Both the position numbers and the translations under genes were made by a program. DNA of 64,000 bases from Antiquaquibacter oligotrophicus. GTDB lineage: Bacteria > Actinomycetota > Actinomycetes > Actinomycetales > Microbacteriaceae. Under the pieces are notes generated by a model. The model ran no database searches and was not told the DNA's origin. It saw only the letters and a list, made by a program, of their open reading frames with translations. Location of the stretch: the NCBI RefSeq assembly GCF_020535405.1, contig NZ_CP085036.1, positions 1,612,001-1,676,000 of the forward strand, read 5' to 3'. This document shows, in pieces, positions 32,353-41,259 of this stretch (position 1 is the stretch's first letter; each line of letters opens with the position of its first letter).

Positions 32353-34152
32353 TTACCGCTGTGTCGCTGAGTCGTCCTCTCCGGTCTCCGCGGCGACGGG
32401 CGCGACGAGCGCGCCGGTCTGCGCGGCCGCGAGATCCGCCTGAACGGCGGCCTCGGCATCCGCTGCCTCCTGGAGGGCCGACTTCTGCCGCAGCGGGGCC
32501 GGGCGAAGGAAGAAGCTCAGGATGAAGGCGACCGCCACCACCGCGAGTGCGACCCAGTACACCGTGACCGTCGCGTTGTTGAAGCCCTCGAGGAAGGGCG
32601 CCGTTAGACGCGGGTCGGCACCGTTGAGGAACGACGTGTCCCCGTTGAGCGCGTTGCCGAGCGACCCACCGTCCTGGCCTTCCTGGAGCACCTTGAGTAC
32701 ACCAGCGTTGGCGGGATCCGCGAGAACGGAGCGGTCTGCGAGCGCGGCGGCGAGATCATCCTTCGCCTGCTGGCTGGCGAACGCCGTCGCGATGGTCTCC
32801 GGGATGCGGGAGAACAGCACCGAGAACAGCACAGCCACACCGAGCGTTCCACCGATCTGGCGGAAGAAGGTCGACGAGCTCGTGGCGACGCCGATATCGC
32901 GGGGGCCGACGGAGTTCTGCGACGCGATCGTGAGTGTCTGCATGAGCTGACCGAGTCCGAGGCCGATGAAGAACGTGCCGATCATCATGAACCACACGGG
33001 CTTGTCGGCAGTGAGGAAGGTCAGCCACGTGAAGCCGACGAGCATGAGCGCTGTTCCGGTCCGCGGGAACACCGTGTACTTACCCGTGCGCGAGATCACC
33101 TGACCGCTCACGATCGAGGAGATCATGAGCCCCAAGATCATGGGGAGCATGAGGAATCCGCTCTCCGTCGGCGTCGCGCCGTTCACGAGCTGGTAGTAGA
33201 GCGGGATGGTCATCATGGCGCCGAACATTCCGAAGCCGACGAGGATGCCGAGCACCGTGACGGTCGAGAAGGTGCGGTTGCGGAAGAGCTTCAACGGGAT
33301 GAGCGCGTCATCCCCCATGAGCTTCTCGCTCAGGATGAAGGCGGCGATACCGATCGCGCCGAGTCCGTAACACACGAACGCGCCGATCGAGTCCCAACCC
33401 CACTCACGCCCCTGCTCGGCAACGAGCAGAAGGGGAACGAGGGCGAGCACCACCGTGGCAGCACCCCACCAGTCGATGCGAACGGGACGCTTGTGGTGAG
33501 GAATGTGGAGGAAGCGGGTCACGATCGCGAGGGCGATGACGCCGATGGGCAGGTTGACGAGGAACACCCAGCGCCACCCGGCGACAAAAAGGATCTCGGG
33601 GGTGCCGGAGAACAGTCCGCCGACGAGCGGGCCGACGACGCTCGAGATGCCGAACACGGCGAGGAAGTAGCCCTGGTACTTGGCGCGCTCCCGCGGGGCA
33701 AGGATGTCGCCCATGATCGCGAGGGGCAGCGCGAGCAGACCGCCGGCACCGAGGCCCTGGATCGCGCGGAAGATCGCGAGCTGGTACATCGACCCCGCGA
33801 AGCCTGCGGCAAGCGAACCGGCGAGGAAGATCACGATCGCGATGATGAACAGCGGGCGCCTGCCGAAGATGTCGCTGAGCTTGCCGTAGATGGGTGTCGC
33901 GATGGTGGAGGTGATGAGGTAGGCGGTTGTCACCCACGCTTGCAGGCTGAGGCCGTCGAGGTCATCGGCGATGGTGCGCATCGACGTGCCGACGATCGTC
34001 TGGTCTAGCGAGGACAGGAACATGCCAGCCATGAGGCCGGCGATGACAAGGAGGATCTGGCGGTGGGTCATGACACCGCCGGCGTCGGCGATGGCCTGCG
34101 CCTGCTGCTTGCCGCGTGAGGTGGGTTTACTCGAGGAGGGAGAGCTGGACAT
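32353..34152 (-). CDS. MFS multidrug exporter, DHA2 (EmrB/QacA) type
   Basis: The 599-residue protein duplicates the architecture of the following gene: 14 helices, 'LDQTIVGTSMRTIADDL', 'GKLSDIFGRRPLF' and 'RAIQGLGAGGLLALPLAIMGDILAPRERAKYQG'. The two are a tandem duplication. The ATG at 34152 ('MSSSPSSSKPTS') is preferred over an in-frame TTG 18 bp upstream because the GGAG motif lies 10 nt before it. No regulator gene is adjacent; a weak palindrome (GTGCAAACTTACAC, 34184-34197) lies in the promoter region. Confidence 0.92.
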   Translation of the reverse strand: MSSSPSSSKPTSRGKQQAQAIADAGGVMTHRQILLVIAGLMAGMFLSSLDQTIVGTSMRTIADDLDGLSLQAWVTTAYLITSTIATPIYGKLSDIFGRRPLFIIAIVIFLAGSLAAGFAGSMYQLAIFRAIQGLGAGGLLALPLAIMGDILAPRERAKYQGYFLAVFGISSVVGPLVGGLFSGTPEILFVAGWRWVFLVNLPIGVIALAIVTRFLHIPHHKRPVRIDWWGAATVVLALVPLLLVAEQGREWGWDSIGAFVCYGLGAIGIAAFILSEKLMGDDALIPLKLFRNRTFSTVTVLGILVGFGMFGAMMTIPLYYQLVNGATPTESGFLMLPMILGLMISSIVSGQVISRTGKYTVFPRTGTALMLVGFTWLTFLTADKPVWFMMIGTFFIGLGLGQLMQTLTIASQNSVGPRDIGVATSSSTFFRQIGGTLGVAVLFSVLFSRIPETIATAFASQQAKDDLAAALADRSVLADPANAGVLKVLQEGQDGGSLGNALNGDTSFLNGADPRLTAPFLEGFNNATVTVYWVALAVVAVAFILSFFLRPAPLRQKSALQEAADAEAAVQADLAAAQTGALVAPVAAETGEDDSATQR

Positions 34153-34246
34153 GGGTGGTGTGATCTCCAAAAGATTGCGTAGAGTGCAAACTTACACCCT
34201 GCGCACCGCTGATGTCCACGGGATGCCCGGGCCGTAGTATCGACGG

Positions 34247-35077
34247 ATGACCGAGGCGTTGCGTCCCCGCCGCCGGCCCTCCAAGGCCGTGCGTCGTAGG
34301 CGGACCATCGTGATCGCGAGTGCGATCGGCGTCGTCGCCGTCGCGGCGATCGTCGCGGGCATCCTGCTGCTGCGTCCGTCGCCTCCGGCCCCGGTGCCCA
34401 CGACCACCCCGAGCCGCACCCCGAGCCCGACGCCGAGTGCGACCCCGACTCCCACTCCCACGCCGACGTTCGATCGCACCGCACAGTCCATCGACGACCC
34501 GTCGAGCTACTGGGTCGTCGTGAATAAACAGCGCCCCATCACCGTGCTCGGCTACGAGGCGACCGACATCGTTGCGGTGCCAGTCCCCTTCATCAACGAG
34601 CCCTACCTCCGACAGGCCGCCTCTGACGCCGCGGTGCAGATGTTCGACGCGATCACCGCCGAGACGGGACTCGAACTTCAGGCACAGAGCGCCTACCGGA
34701 GCTACTCGGTGCAGGAGAGTGTGTACGCCGGATGGGTGTCGAGTCTCGGTCAGGAGGCCGCCGACCTCACGAGCGCACGGCCGGGCCACAGCGAGCACCA
34801 GACCGGCCTCGCCATCGACGTGAATGCGCTCCCCGATCAGGGCTGCGCCCTCGAGCCGTGCTGGGGCGCTACGCCACACGCGCAGTGGATCGCGGAGAAC
34901 GCGTATCGGTTCGGATTCATCGTGCGCTACCAGGACGGCATGACCCCGATCACGGGCTATGAGTACGAGCCGTATCACCTGCGCTACGTGGGAGTGGAGC
35001 TCGCGACCGAGATGCACACGACCGGTGTGAAGACCCTCGAGGAGTTCTTCGGGCTACCGCCGGCCCCCACGTACTAA
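34247..35077 (+). CDS. Membrane-anchored D-Ala-D-Ala carboxypeptidase, M15B/VanY type
   Basis: The 276-residue protein has a basic N-terminus, one membrane anchor at about 24-45, a Pro/Thr-rich wall-spanning linker (about 46-75) and an M15 peptidase domain. Zinc ligands are visible: His in 'PGHSEHQTGLAIDVNA' (S-x-H-x-x-G-x-A-x-D; about 182-192) and His in 'EPYHLRYVG' (about 244), with 'SAYRSYSVQESVY' upstream. It trims peptidoglycan stem peptides outside the membrane. TAGTAT 6 nt before the ATG implies a leaderless transcript. Confidence 0.92.
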   Translation: MTEALRPRRRPSKAVRRRRTIVIASAIGVVAVAAIVAGILLLRPSPPAPVPTTTPSRTPSPTPSATPTPTPTPTFDRTAQSIDDPSSYWVVVNKQRPITVLGYEATDIVAVPVPFINEPYLRQAASDAAVQMFDAITAETGLELQAQSAYRSYSVQESVYAGWVSSLGQEAADLTSARPGHSEHQTGLAIDVNALPDQGCALEPCWGATPHAQWIAENAYRFGFIVRYQDGMTPITGYEYEPYHLRYVGVELATEMHTTGVKTLEEFFGLPPAPTY

Positions 35078-35098
35078 GCCTCAACTGACCCCAGCGCT

Positions 35099-35183
35099 AT
35101 CCCAAATACAGGAGACTCGCCACATCCGGTGCCGGAATCCGGATGCTGTGGCCAATCGACTTCGATTGTCCTGCATTTGGGAT
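35099..35183. terminator. Structured convergent-gene hairpin H2
   Basis: Arms at 35099-35113 and 35169-35183 pair at 14 of 15 positions. The 55-nt interior holds a second stem (35119-35129 with 35139-35153). It lies between the convergent ends of the carboxypeptidase and pgm genes, so a bidirectional terminator is the simple reading. Unlike the H1/H3/H4/H5 group its loop is not 14 nt. Confidence 0.5.
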
Positions 35184-35191
35184 GACCGTCG

Positions 35192-36832
35192 TCAGCCCTG
35201 CAGGGCGGCGTCCACGATCGACTTCGCCTCGGCCTGTACCTGCTTCAGGTGATCCGGCCCGAGGAACGACTCCGCGTAGATCTTGTAGACGTCCTCCGTG
35301 CCGCTGGGGCGCGCCGCGAACCACGCGTTCTCGGTGGTCACCTTGACGCCGCCGATCGCGGCACCGTTACCGGGAGCGTGCGAAAGCTTCGCCGTGATCT
35401 GCTCGCCCGCCAGTTCCGTCGCGGCGATGTCGTCGCCACTGAGCTTGCCAAGGCGTGCCTTCTGCTCCTTGGTCGCGGCGGCATCGATGCGCTCGTACGC
35501 GGGATCGCCGAACTGTGCCACGAGCTCCGCGTACAGCTGAGACGGGGACTTTCCGGTTACGGCACGAATCTCGCTCGCGAGGAGCGCGAGCAGGATGCCG
35601 TCCTTGTCCGTCGTCCAGGCCGTGCCGTCGAGGCGCAGGAAGCTCGCACCCGCACTCTCCTCACCGCCGAAGGCGACACTGCCATCAACGAGGCCGGGCA
35701 CAAACCACTTGAAGCCGACAGGCACCTCCCACAACCTGCGCCCGAGGGATGCCGCGACCCGGTCGATCATCGAGCTCGACACGAGGGTCTTGCCGATCGC
35801 GGCATCCTGGCTCCACTGCGGGCGGTGCGTATAGAGGTACTGGATGGCGACAGCCAGGAAGTGGTTGGGGTTCATGAGCCCAGCATCCGGGGTCACGATG
35901 CCGTGGCGGTCGGCGTCGGCGTCATTTCCCGTGAGGATGTCGAAGTCGCCCGCCTTCGCGACAACCGACGCCATCGCGTTGGGGGAGGACGGATCCATGC
36001 GGATCTTGCCGTCCCAGTCGAGCGTCATGAAACCCCACGCGGGGTCGACCAACGGGTTCACAACCGTGAGACTGCTGCGGCCGTCCGCCCCGTCGAGGTG
36101 GTACCGCTCAGCGATGAGTTGCCAGTAGTTGACGCTCGCGCCGCCGAGCGGGTCAGCGCCGATCCGGATGCCCGCTCCCGCGATCGCGTCCATGTCGATG
36201 ATGTTCACGAGGTCATCGACGTAGGCTCCGCGGTAGTCGTAGGTGGCCACCGCGGACGGCTCGGCCCACTTCACGTCGCCGCTGCCCGCCTCGATGATCT
36301 CGTTTGCGCGGTTGGCGATCCACCCCGTCGCGTCACTGTCGGCCGGGCCACCGTGCGGCGGGTTGTACTTGAAGCCCCCGTCGCGCGGCGGGTTGTGGCT
36401 CGGGGTGATGACGATGCCGTCACTCTGTTCGTCGTGCCCCGCGGCGTTATACGCGATGATCGCGTGGCTGAGCGCCGGCGTCGGCACCCAGTCGTCGAAT
36501 TCGTCGACGAGAGCCTCGACGCCGTTCGCGACGAGCACCCCGAGCGCCGTCGTCTCGGCGGGCCGGGAGAGCCCGTGGGTGTCCTTGCCGATGAAAAGCG
36601 GGCCCGTGATGCCCTGGCTCGCCCGATACTCCACGATCGCCTGCGTGATGGCCGCGATGTGGGTTTCATTGAAAGCGGTGTCGAGGGAGGAGCCACGGTG
36701 GCCGCTCGTGCCGAACGCGACGCGCTGCGCCGGGTTCGTGACATCCGGAACCCTGTCGAAATAGGCCTGCACGAGTTCGTGCACATCGATGAGGTCGGAT
36801 GCTTCGGCCGGCTGCCCTGCGCGATCGTTCAT
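35192..36832 (-). CDS. pgm: Phosphoglucomutase (alpha-D-glucose-specific)
   Basis: The 546-residue enzyme interconverts glucose-1-phosphate and glucose-6-phosphate. The phosphoserine loop 'FGTSGHRGSSLDTAF' is at about 39-53, the metal loop 'TGNDADADRHGIV' at about 294-306, the sugar-binding 'GGEESAGASF' at about 384 and the phosphate-binding 'RPSGTEDVYKIYAESF' near the C-terminus. Length equals the E. coli enzyme. ATG at 36832 is used; an upstream extension rich in cysteine has no support. It links cellobiose-derived glucose to storage and cell-wall sugar nucleotides. Confidence 0.96.
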   Translation of the reverse strand: MNDRAGQPAEASDLIDVHELVQAYFDRVPDVTNPAQRVAFGTSGHRGSSLDTAFNETHIAAITQAIVEYRASQGITGPLFIGKDTHGLSRPAETTALGVLVANGVEALVDEFDDWVPTPALSHAIIAYNAAGHDEQSDGIVITPSHNPPRDGGFKYNPPHGGPADSDATGWIANRANEIIEAGSGDVKWAEPSAVATYDYRGAYVDDLVNIIDMDAIAGAGIRIGADPLGGASVNYWQLIAERYHLDGADGRSSLTVVNPLVDPAWGFMTLDWDGKIRMDPSSPNAMASVVAKAGDFDILTGNDADADRHGIVTPDAGLMNPNHFLAVAIQYLYTHRPQWSQDAAIGKTLVSSSMIDRVAASLGRRLWEVPVGFKWFVPGLVDGSVAFGGEESAGASFLRLDGTAWTTDKDGILLALLASEIRAVTGKSPSQLYAELVAQFGDPAYERIDAAATKEQKARLGKLSGDDIAATELAGEQITAKLSHAPGNGAAIGGVKVTTENAWFAARPSGTEDVYKIYAESFLGPDHLKQVQAEAKSIVDAALQG

Positions 36833-36882
36833 GCAGCAAGTCTGGCAGGTGTGCGCGCAGAGCACCGCCTAAACTCTGGGTC

Positions 36883-37830
36883 ATGCCAGAGACGACCGAA
36901 GCGAGCGATACCTACTCCTACCTCGGCCCCGCTGGCACCTTTACGGAGGCTGCGCTCAAGCAGGTTCCCGAAGCCGCGGGCAAGGCCTGGCGCCCCGTCA
37001 ACAACGTGGGCGAAGCGCTCTCCGACGTCATCGAGGGTCGCAGCGTCGGCGCGATGATCGCGATCGAGAACTCCATCGAGGGCGGCGTGAGTGCGACGCA
37101 GGATGCCCTCGCCACCATCCCGGGGCTGCGCATCATCGGCGAATACCTGGTGCCCGTGAACTTTGTGCTCGTCGCCCGGCACGGAACCACCCTCGCCGAC
37201 GTGAAGGTGGTCAACGCGCATCCGGTCGCCTACGCGCAGACCCACAAGTGGCTGGAGGCCAGCCTGCCAGGGCACGGGCACATTCCGGCGACGTCGAACG
37301 TGGCTGCCGCGGCATCCTTGCTCGATGGCTCACTCGCGGATGCCGCGGTCGCACCACCCGGAATCACCGAGTACCACGACCTCACCGTGCTCGCCGAAGG
37401 TATCGGCGACAACCCGAACGCGGTGACTCGTTTTGTGCTCGTCTCCCGCACACGCACCCTGCCGGAACCCACCGGCTCCGACAAGACCTCGATCATCGCG
37501 GAGCTTCCGGATGACACGGCCGGCCGCCTCCTCGAAATGCTCGAGCAGTTCGCCACCCGAGGGGTCAACATGAGCCTCCTCGAGTCGCGCCCCATCGGGG
37601 ACGCGCTGGGTCGCTATCGGTTCGTGATCGACCTGGATGGCCACATCCTCGACGAGCGGGTGGCGGATGCGCTCCTCGGTCTCAAGCGTTTCTCCCCCAA
37701 GGTGGTGTTTTTGGGCAGCTACCCGCGCGCTGACAAGCAGACCATCTCGGTGTCCCCTCGCTACAGCAACGAGTCCTTCGTGGACGCCCGCGACTGGCTT
37801 CGCGCCCTCATCTCGGGCGAGCCCGCGTAG
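36883..37830 (+). CDS. pheA: Prephenate dehydratase
   Basis: The 315-residue enzyme converts prephenate to phenylpyruvate in phenylalanine synthesis. It has the periplasmic-binding-like catalytic domain with 'YLGPAGTFTEAALKQ' (about 12-26), 'AMIAIENSIEGGVSATQDAL' (about 57-76) and 'NPNAVTRFVLVSRT' (Thr-Arg-Phe, about 179), then an ACT domain with 'RGVNMSLLESRPIGDALGRYRFVIDLDGH' binding phenylalanine for feedback. It is monofunctional, with no chorismate mutase. TAAACT 7 nt before the ATG gives a leaderless start. Confidence 0.95.
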   Translation: MPETTEASDTYSYLGPAGTFTEAALKQVPEAAGKAWRPVNNVGEALSDVIEGRSVGAMIAIENSIEGGVSATQDALATIPGLRIIGEYLVPVNFVLVARHGTTLADVKVVNAHPVAYAQTHKWLEASLPGHGHIPATSNVAAAASLLDGSLADAAVAPPGITEYHDLTVLAEGIGDNPNAVTRFVLVSRTRTLPEPTGSDKTSIIAELPDDTAGRLLEMLEQFATRGVNMSLLESRPIGDALGRYRFVIDLDGHILDERVADALLGLKRFSPKVVFLGSYPRADKQTISVSPRYSNESFVDARDWLRALISGEPA

Positions 37831-37890
37831 CGCGCCCTGCACCTGCACCTCACCTGCACCTGCACCTCACCCACCCCCACCTCGCCGAGT

Positions 37891-37938
37891 GTTGCCAAAT
37901 GGCTGCTCTGACGCAGCAAATAGCAGCCATTTGGCAAC
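37891..37938. terminator. Long intergenic hairpin H3 with a 14-nt loop
   Basis: A perfect 17-bp stem (37891-37907 with 37922-37938) encloses a 14-nt loop. It lies between the convergent ends of pheA and the nuclease-like gene. The stem core TGCCAAATGGC and preceding CCGAGTG are shared with hairpin H4 on the other side of that gene. No T tract follows. Confidence 0.6.
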
Positions 37939-37940
37939 AG

Positions 37941-38831
37941 TCAGCGACTTAGAGAGCGCTGGATGCGGGTGACGAGTTCGCGCGGATCGTTGAGGTCGTC
38001 CGCGTTGAGCTCCATGACCGTCCAGCCCTGGGACTCCAGGCGGGCTCGACGCGTCATGTCGCGGCGCCACTGGGTGCGGGTGCGGTGGTAGTCACCCTGA
38101 TACTCGAGAATCAAACGGTGTGATGGAAACGTGAAGTCCGGGCGAACCTGCCGCCCGGTCTGAGTGTCGACGAGCGGATGATTGATGTCGGGCGTCGGCA
38201 GCCCCGAGGTGACGAGCAGCACTCGTAGCCGAGACTCCGGCCGCGACTCAGCCCGATCGCTGAGCAGTTCGAGTGCCTGCCGCGCGAGTCGCACTCCGCG
38301 CTTGCCCACTGAGCGACCGATAACCTTCGCGAACTCGACGCGGTCGGTCAGCGGCGCCTTGTGATGAATGAGGTAGTCGCCCACCGCGACGAGATCGTCG
38401 AGCCTGAGCACGGACGCGAGGTCGAACCACGTGCGCGCTGGCGAGGTAACCCGCAGCCCACCCCACGTCGTGACGTCGCTGGGCGCCACATCGAGTCGAT
38501 GACCAATCACGTGTCGGGAAACCAGCGGGGCAGCGCCGGCATACGTTCCGAGATGGATGCGGGAACTGCTCTCGAGGCGGAGTGGCAGGGGCGCTCCCCA
38601 CACCAGGGCAGCGGTGGAGTGCGTCAGGAACGTATGCTCCGGTGCGCGGTGCAGCAGCATTCTGCACCGCTCGAGCAGCGTCGCATCCGCACCGCCGCTG
38701 CGTCGAACGCCGTGAACGGTACGGTCGAGGTCGCTTGAGCGCAGTCGACCTCGCGTCGCACCGAGCGCGCGACCCTCCGTGGTGGTGAAGACGACCGGGG
38801 TCTCCTCGGGGAGTTGTTCTGGTCGCCGCAC
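37941..38831 (-). CDS. AbiEi-like/DUF559-type protein with PD-(D/E)XK-like domain
   Basis: The 296-residue protein has two parts. Residues 1-110 look like the winged-helix/AbiEi-type antitoxin domain ('GRLRSSDLDRTVHGVR', 'HTFLTHSTAALVWGAPLP'), and residues 190-296 look like a VSR/DUF559-type nuclease core: 'RPESRLRVLL', then 'RPDFTFPSHRLILEYQGDYHRT' giving P-D...E-x-Q, then 'ARLESQGWTVMELNADDL'. Such proteins are common singletons in actinobacteria with unknown role; links to abortive infection are only by domain analogy. It is flanked by related hairpins H3 and H4. Confidence 0.8.
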   Translation of the reverse strand: MRRPEQLPEETPVVFTTTEGRALGATRGRLRSSDLDRTVHGVRRSGGADATLLERCRMLLHRAPEHTFLTHSTAALVWGAPLPLRLESSSRIHLGTYAGAAPLVSRHVIGHRLDVAPSDVTTWGGLRVTSPARTWFDLASVLRLDDLVAVGDYLIHHKAPLTDRVEFAKVIGRSVGKRGVRLARQALELLSDRAESRPESRLRVLLVTSGLPTPDINHPLVDTQTGRQVRPDFTFPSHRLILEYQGDYHRTRTQWRRDMTRRARLESQGWTVMELNADDLNDPRELVTRIQRSLSR

Positions 38832-38885
38832 CCCAGCACCCTGCCCCAGCGCTTCATCACGTCACTCTTGCTCTCCACAGCGATG

Positions 38886-38945
38886 CCGAGTGATGCCAAA
38901 TGGCAGCTATGAAGCCGCGCAGAGCAGCCATTTGGCATCACTCGG
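38886..38945. terminator. Long intergenic hairpin H4 with a 14-nt loop
   Basis: A perfect 19-bp stem (38886-38904 with 38927-38945) continues after one mismatch for three more pairs, leaving a 14-nt loop (38909-38922). It sits 3' of the diacylglycerol kinase gene and 5' of the nuclease-like gene. It shares CCGAGTG, TGCCAAATGGC and AGCAGCCATTTGGCA with H3. Confidence 0.6.
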
Positions 38946-38969
38946 TGGGGGTAGCCGAGGGCGCAACCC

Positions 38970-39959
38970 CTACGAGCCCGCGGGAACTCGCACCGTGAGG
39001 GCGCCAGGATCGACCCACGTGTGCACGGAGACGGCCTCGCCGAACTCGTCGCCGTCGAGCTGGAACTCCTGCGGGTGCTCGACGCGCAACCGGATGTCGC
39101 GAGTCTTCAGGTACGTGACATCCCGCACGTCTTTCGACAGATCGATGATCTTCCGCCCCATCGCGGACTTGCGGAGCACACCGTTCTCCCACGCAACCTT
39201 GCGCCACACCTGCGCCCAACCGAACGGTCCGCGCGGGCGCAGCGCCGCGATGTCGAGCACACCGTCGTCGGGTTCCGCCTCCGGCATGAGCAGCAGCCCA
39301 CCGGGCAGCACCCCGCAGTTGCCGATGATGATCGTGTGCACGCTCATGGCGCGCTCGACCCCGCCGTCGAGGGAGTACTTGAGGCGAACGGGTTTGAGCT
39401 CGGGGAGGGAGCGCGCGATGCCGTCGATGTAGGCGAGCCATCCGACGGCCTTTTTGAGTTTCGTCGACGTGTTCTTGATCATCTTCGCGTCGAGCCCGAG
39501 CCCCGCCATGACGAGGAACGCGTGCTCCTCAGTTGCGCCGTCGGCACGCGTGATCTCGGAGATGCCCAGGTCGATGATGCGGTCTTCACCCGTGAACGCG
39601 GCCGCAACAGCCGAGTCGAGGTCGGTGAGCGGAAGCTCCAGGTTGCGGGCGAGCAGATTGCCCGTTCCGGCGGCGACGATAACGAGCGGGATGCCCGAAT
39701 CACGCAAACCCTCGGCGACGGCTCGCACCGTCCCATCGCCGCCCGCAGCAAGCACCACGTCGGCTTTGCGACGGATCGCCGTGCCGACGATGCCCTGCCC
39801 CGGGTCTTCCTCGGTGGTCTCGAGCCAGATCGTCTCGCCCCATTCGGCGTCTTCTGCGGCTTTCGTCACCGCCGCGCGCAGCTTTTCGGTATCCACCTTG
39901 ATGGGGTTGAAGACGACGGCCGCGACGGGCTTGCGCTCCTGGGCCTTGGGGTTCGCCAC
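38970..39959 (-). CDS. Diacylglycerol/sphingosine kinase-family lipid kinase
   Basis: The 329-residue protein has the DAGK catalytic domain: 'AAVVFNPIKVDTEKLR' at about 14-29 and the ATP-binding 'VVLAAGGDGTVRAVAEGLRDSGIPLVIVAAGTGNLLARNLELP' at about 66-108. It probably phosphorylates diacylglycerol or a related lipid alcohol, feeding phospholipid recycling. The GTG start lies 6 nt after a minus-strand TAGCGT box (39971-39966), back-to-back with the serS promoter. The C-terminal 'LDGDEFGEAVSVHTWVDPGALTVRVPA' is the usual second beta domain. Confidence 0.92.
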   Translation of the reverse strand: MANPKAQERKPVAAVVFNPIKVDTEKLRAAVTKAAEDAEWGETIWLETTEEDPGQGIVGTAIRRKADVVLAAGGDGTVRAVAEGLRDSGIPLVIVAAGTGNLLARNLELPLTDLDSAVAAAFTGEDRIIDLGISEITRADGATEEHAFLVMAGLGLDAKMIKNTSTKLKKAVGWLAYIDGIARSLPELKPVRLKYSLDGGVERAMSVHTIIIGNCGVLPGGLLLMPEAEPDDGVLDIAALRPRGPFGWAQVWRKVAWENGVLRKSAMGRKIIDLSKDVRDVTYLKTRDIRLRVEHPQEFQLDGDEFGEAVSVHTWVDPGALTVRVPAGS

Positions 39960-39996
39960 GTGCTAACGCTACCTCCTCGCTGGGTAGGCTGGTGGC

Positions 39997-41259
39997 GTGA
40001 TCGACCCCCAGTTATTGCGCGAGAACCCCGACATCGTCAAGCGTTCGCAGATCGCGCGGGGTGCATCCGTGGATTCCGTGGACCGCGCGGTCGAAGCGGA
40101 CGCTGCCCGTCGCGCCGCGATCACCGAGTTCGAGTCGCTGCGAGCGGAGCAGAACGCGTTCGGTAAGACCGTCGCATCCGCCCCCAAAGAGCAGAAGAAG
40201 GAGCTCGTCGCGCAAGCGCAGGAGCTCGCCGCACGTGTGAAGGCCGCCCAGCAGTCGGCGACGGATGCCGAGCTCGAGTTCACGCAGGCTGCGGGTGCCA
40301 TCGCCAACGTCGTGCTGGAGGGGGTTCCTTCGGGTGGCGAGGACGACTGGCGGCTCATCCGTGAGCACGGGCAGCCGGCATCCTTCGATTTCGAACCCCG
40401 CGACCACGCCGAGCTCGGGGAGCTGCTCGATGTCATCGACATCGCACGCGGCGTGAAGGTTTCGGGTAGTCGTTTCTACTTTCTGAAGGGTCTCGGCGCT
40501 CGCCTCGAGTTGGCGCTCATGAACCTGGGCCTCGAGAAGGCAGTCGAGCACGGCTTCACTCCGCTCATCACTCCGACCCTCGTGCGCCCGGAGATCATGG
40601 CGGGTACGGGATTCCTTGGCGAGCACGCCGACGAGGTCTACCGTCTGGACAAGGGCGACGACCTGTACCTCACCGGCACGAGCGAGGTGGCGCTCGCCGG
40701 GTACCACTCGGACGAGATCCTTGACCTCTCGAGCGGCGCCCTGCGTTACGCCGGCTGGTCGACCTGTTACCGCCGCGAGGCGGGGTCTGCGGGTAAGGAC
40801 AACCGTGGCATCCTGCGCGTGCACCAGTTCAACAAGCTGGAGATGTTCAGCTACGTGCTGCCGGAGGATGCGGAAGCGGAGCACGAGCGGCTGCTCTCGT
40901 ATCAGGAGTCGATGCTGCAGGCGTGCGGCCTGTCGTACCGGGTGATCGACGTTGCGGCCGGTGACCTCGGGTCGAGCGCGGCACGCAAGTTCGACGTCGA
41001 GGCCTGGGTTCCGACCCAGGGCACGTATCGCGAGCTCACGAGCACGAGCAATTGCACGACCTACCAGGCCCGCCGTCTGGACACGCGCTACCGCACCGAG
41101 TCCGGCAAGACCGCGCCGGTGGCAACACTCAACGGAACGCTCGCGACAACCCGCTGGCTGGTCGCCATCCTCGAGACGCACCAGCAGGAGGACGGCTCCG
41201 TGGTGGTTCCGGATGCCCTGCGCCCCTACCTCGGTGGTGTCGAGGTCATCGCCCCGTGA
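39997..41259 (+). CDS. serS: Seryl-tRNA synthetase
   Basis: The 420-residue class II synthetase charges tRNA-Ser with serine. The N-terminal coiled coil (about 28-105, '[37 protein letters not shown]') contacts the long variable arm. Class II motif 2 is '[34 protein letters not shown]' (about 250-283) and motif 3 is '[18 protein letters not shown]' (about 377-394). Length is normal. The GTG start is supported by TAGGCT 6 nt upstream (leaderless). Two tRNA-Ser genes follow within 2.5 kb. Confidence 0.97.
   Translation: MIDPQLLRENPDIVKRSQIARGASVDSVDRAVEADAARRAAITEFESLRAEQNAFGKTVASAPKEQKKELVAQAQELAARVKAAQQSATDAELEFTQAAGAIANVVLEGVPSGGEDDWRLIREHGQPASFDFEPRDHAELGELLDVIDIARGVKVSGSRFYFLKGLGARLELALMNLGLEKAVEHGFTPLITPTLVRPEIMAGTGFLGEHADEVYRLDKGDDLYLTGTSEVALAGYHSDEILDLSSGALRYAGWSTCYRREAGSAGKDNRGILRVHQFNKLEMFSYVLPEDAEAEHERLLSYQESMLQACGLSYRVIDVAAGDLGSSAARKFDVEAWVPTQGTYRELTSTSNCTTYQARRLDTRYRTESGKTAPVATLNGTLATTRWLVAILETHQQEDGSVVVPDALRPYLGGVEVIAP

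Noticed and set aside
30544..32370. A 608-codon plus-strand open frame opposite the DHA2 exporter
   Set aside because: Strongly charged low-complexity translation and full overlap with a convincing 14-helix transporter.
34184..34197. GTGCAAACTTACAC as a TetR operator before the DHA2 genes
   Set aside because: Only 10 of 14 positions are symmetric and no TetR or other regulator is adjacent.
35099..35183. H2 as a further member of the 14-nt-loop hairpin group
   Set aside because: Its outer loop is 55 nt with an inner stem, so the loop criterion fails; kept as an ordinary convergent terminator.
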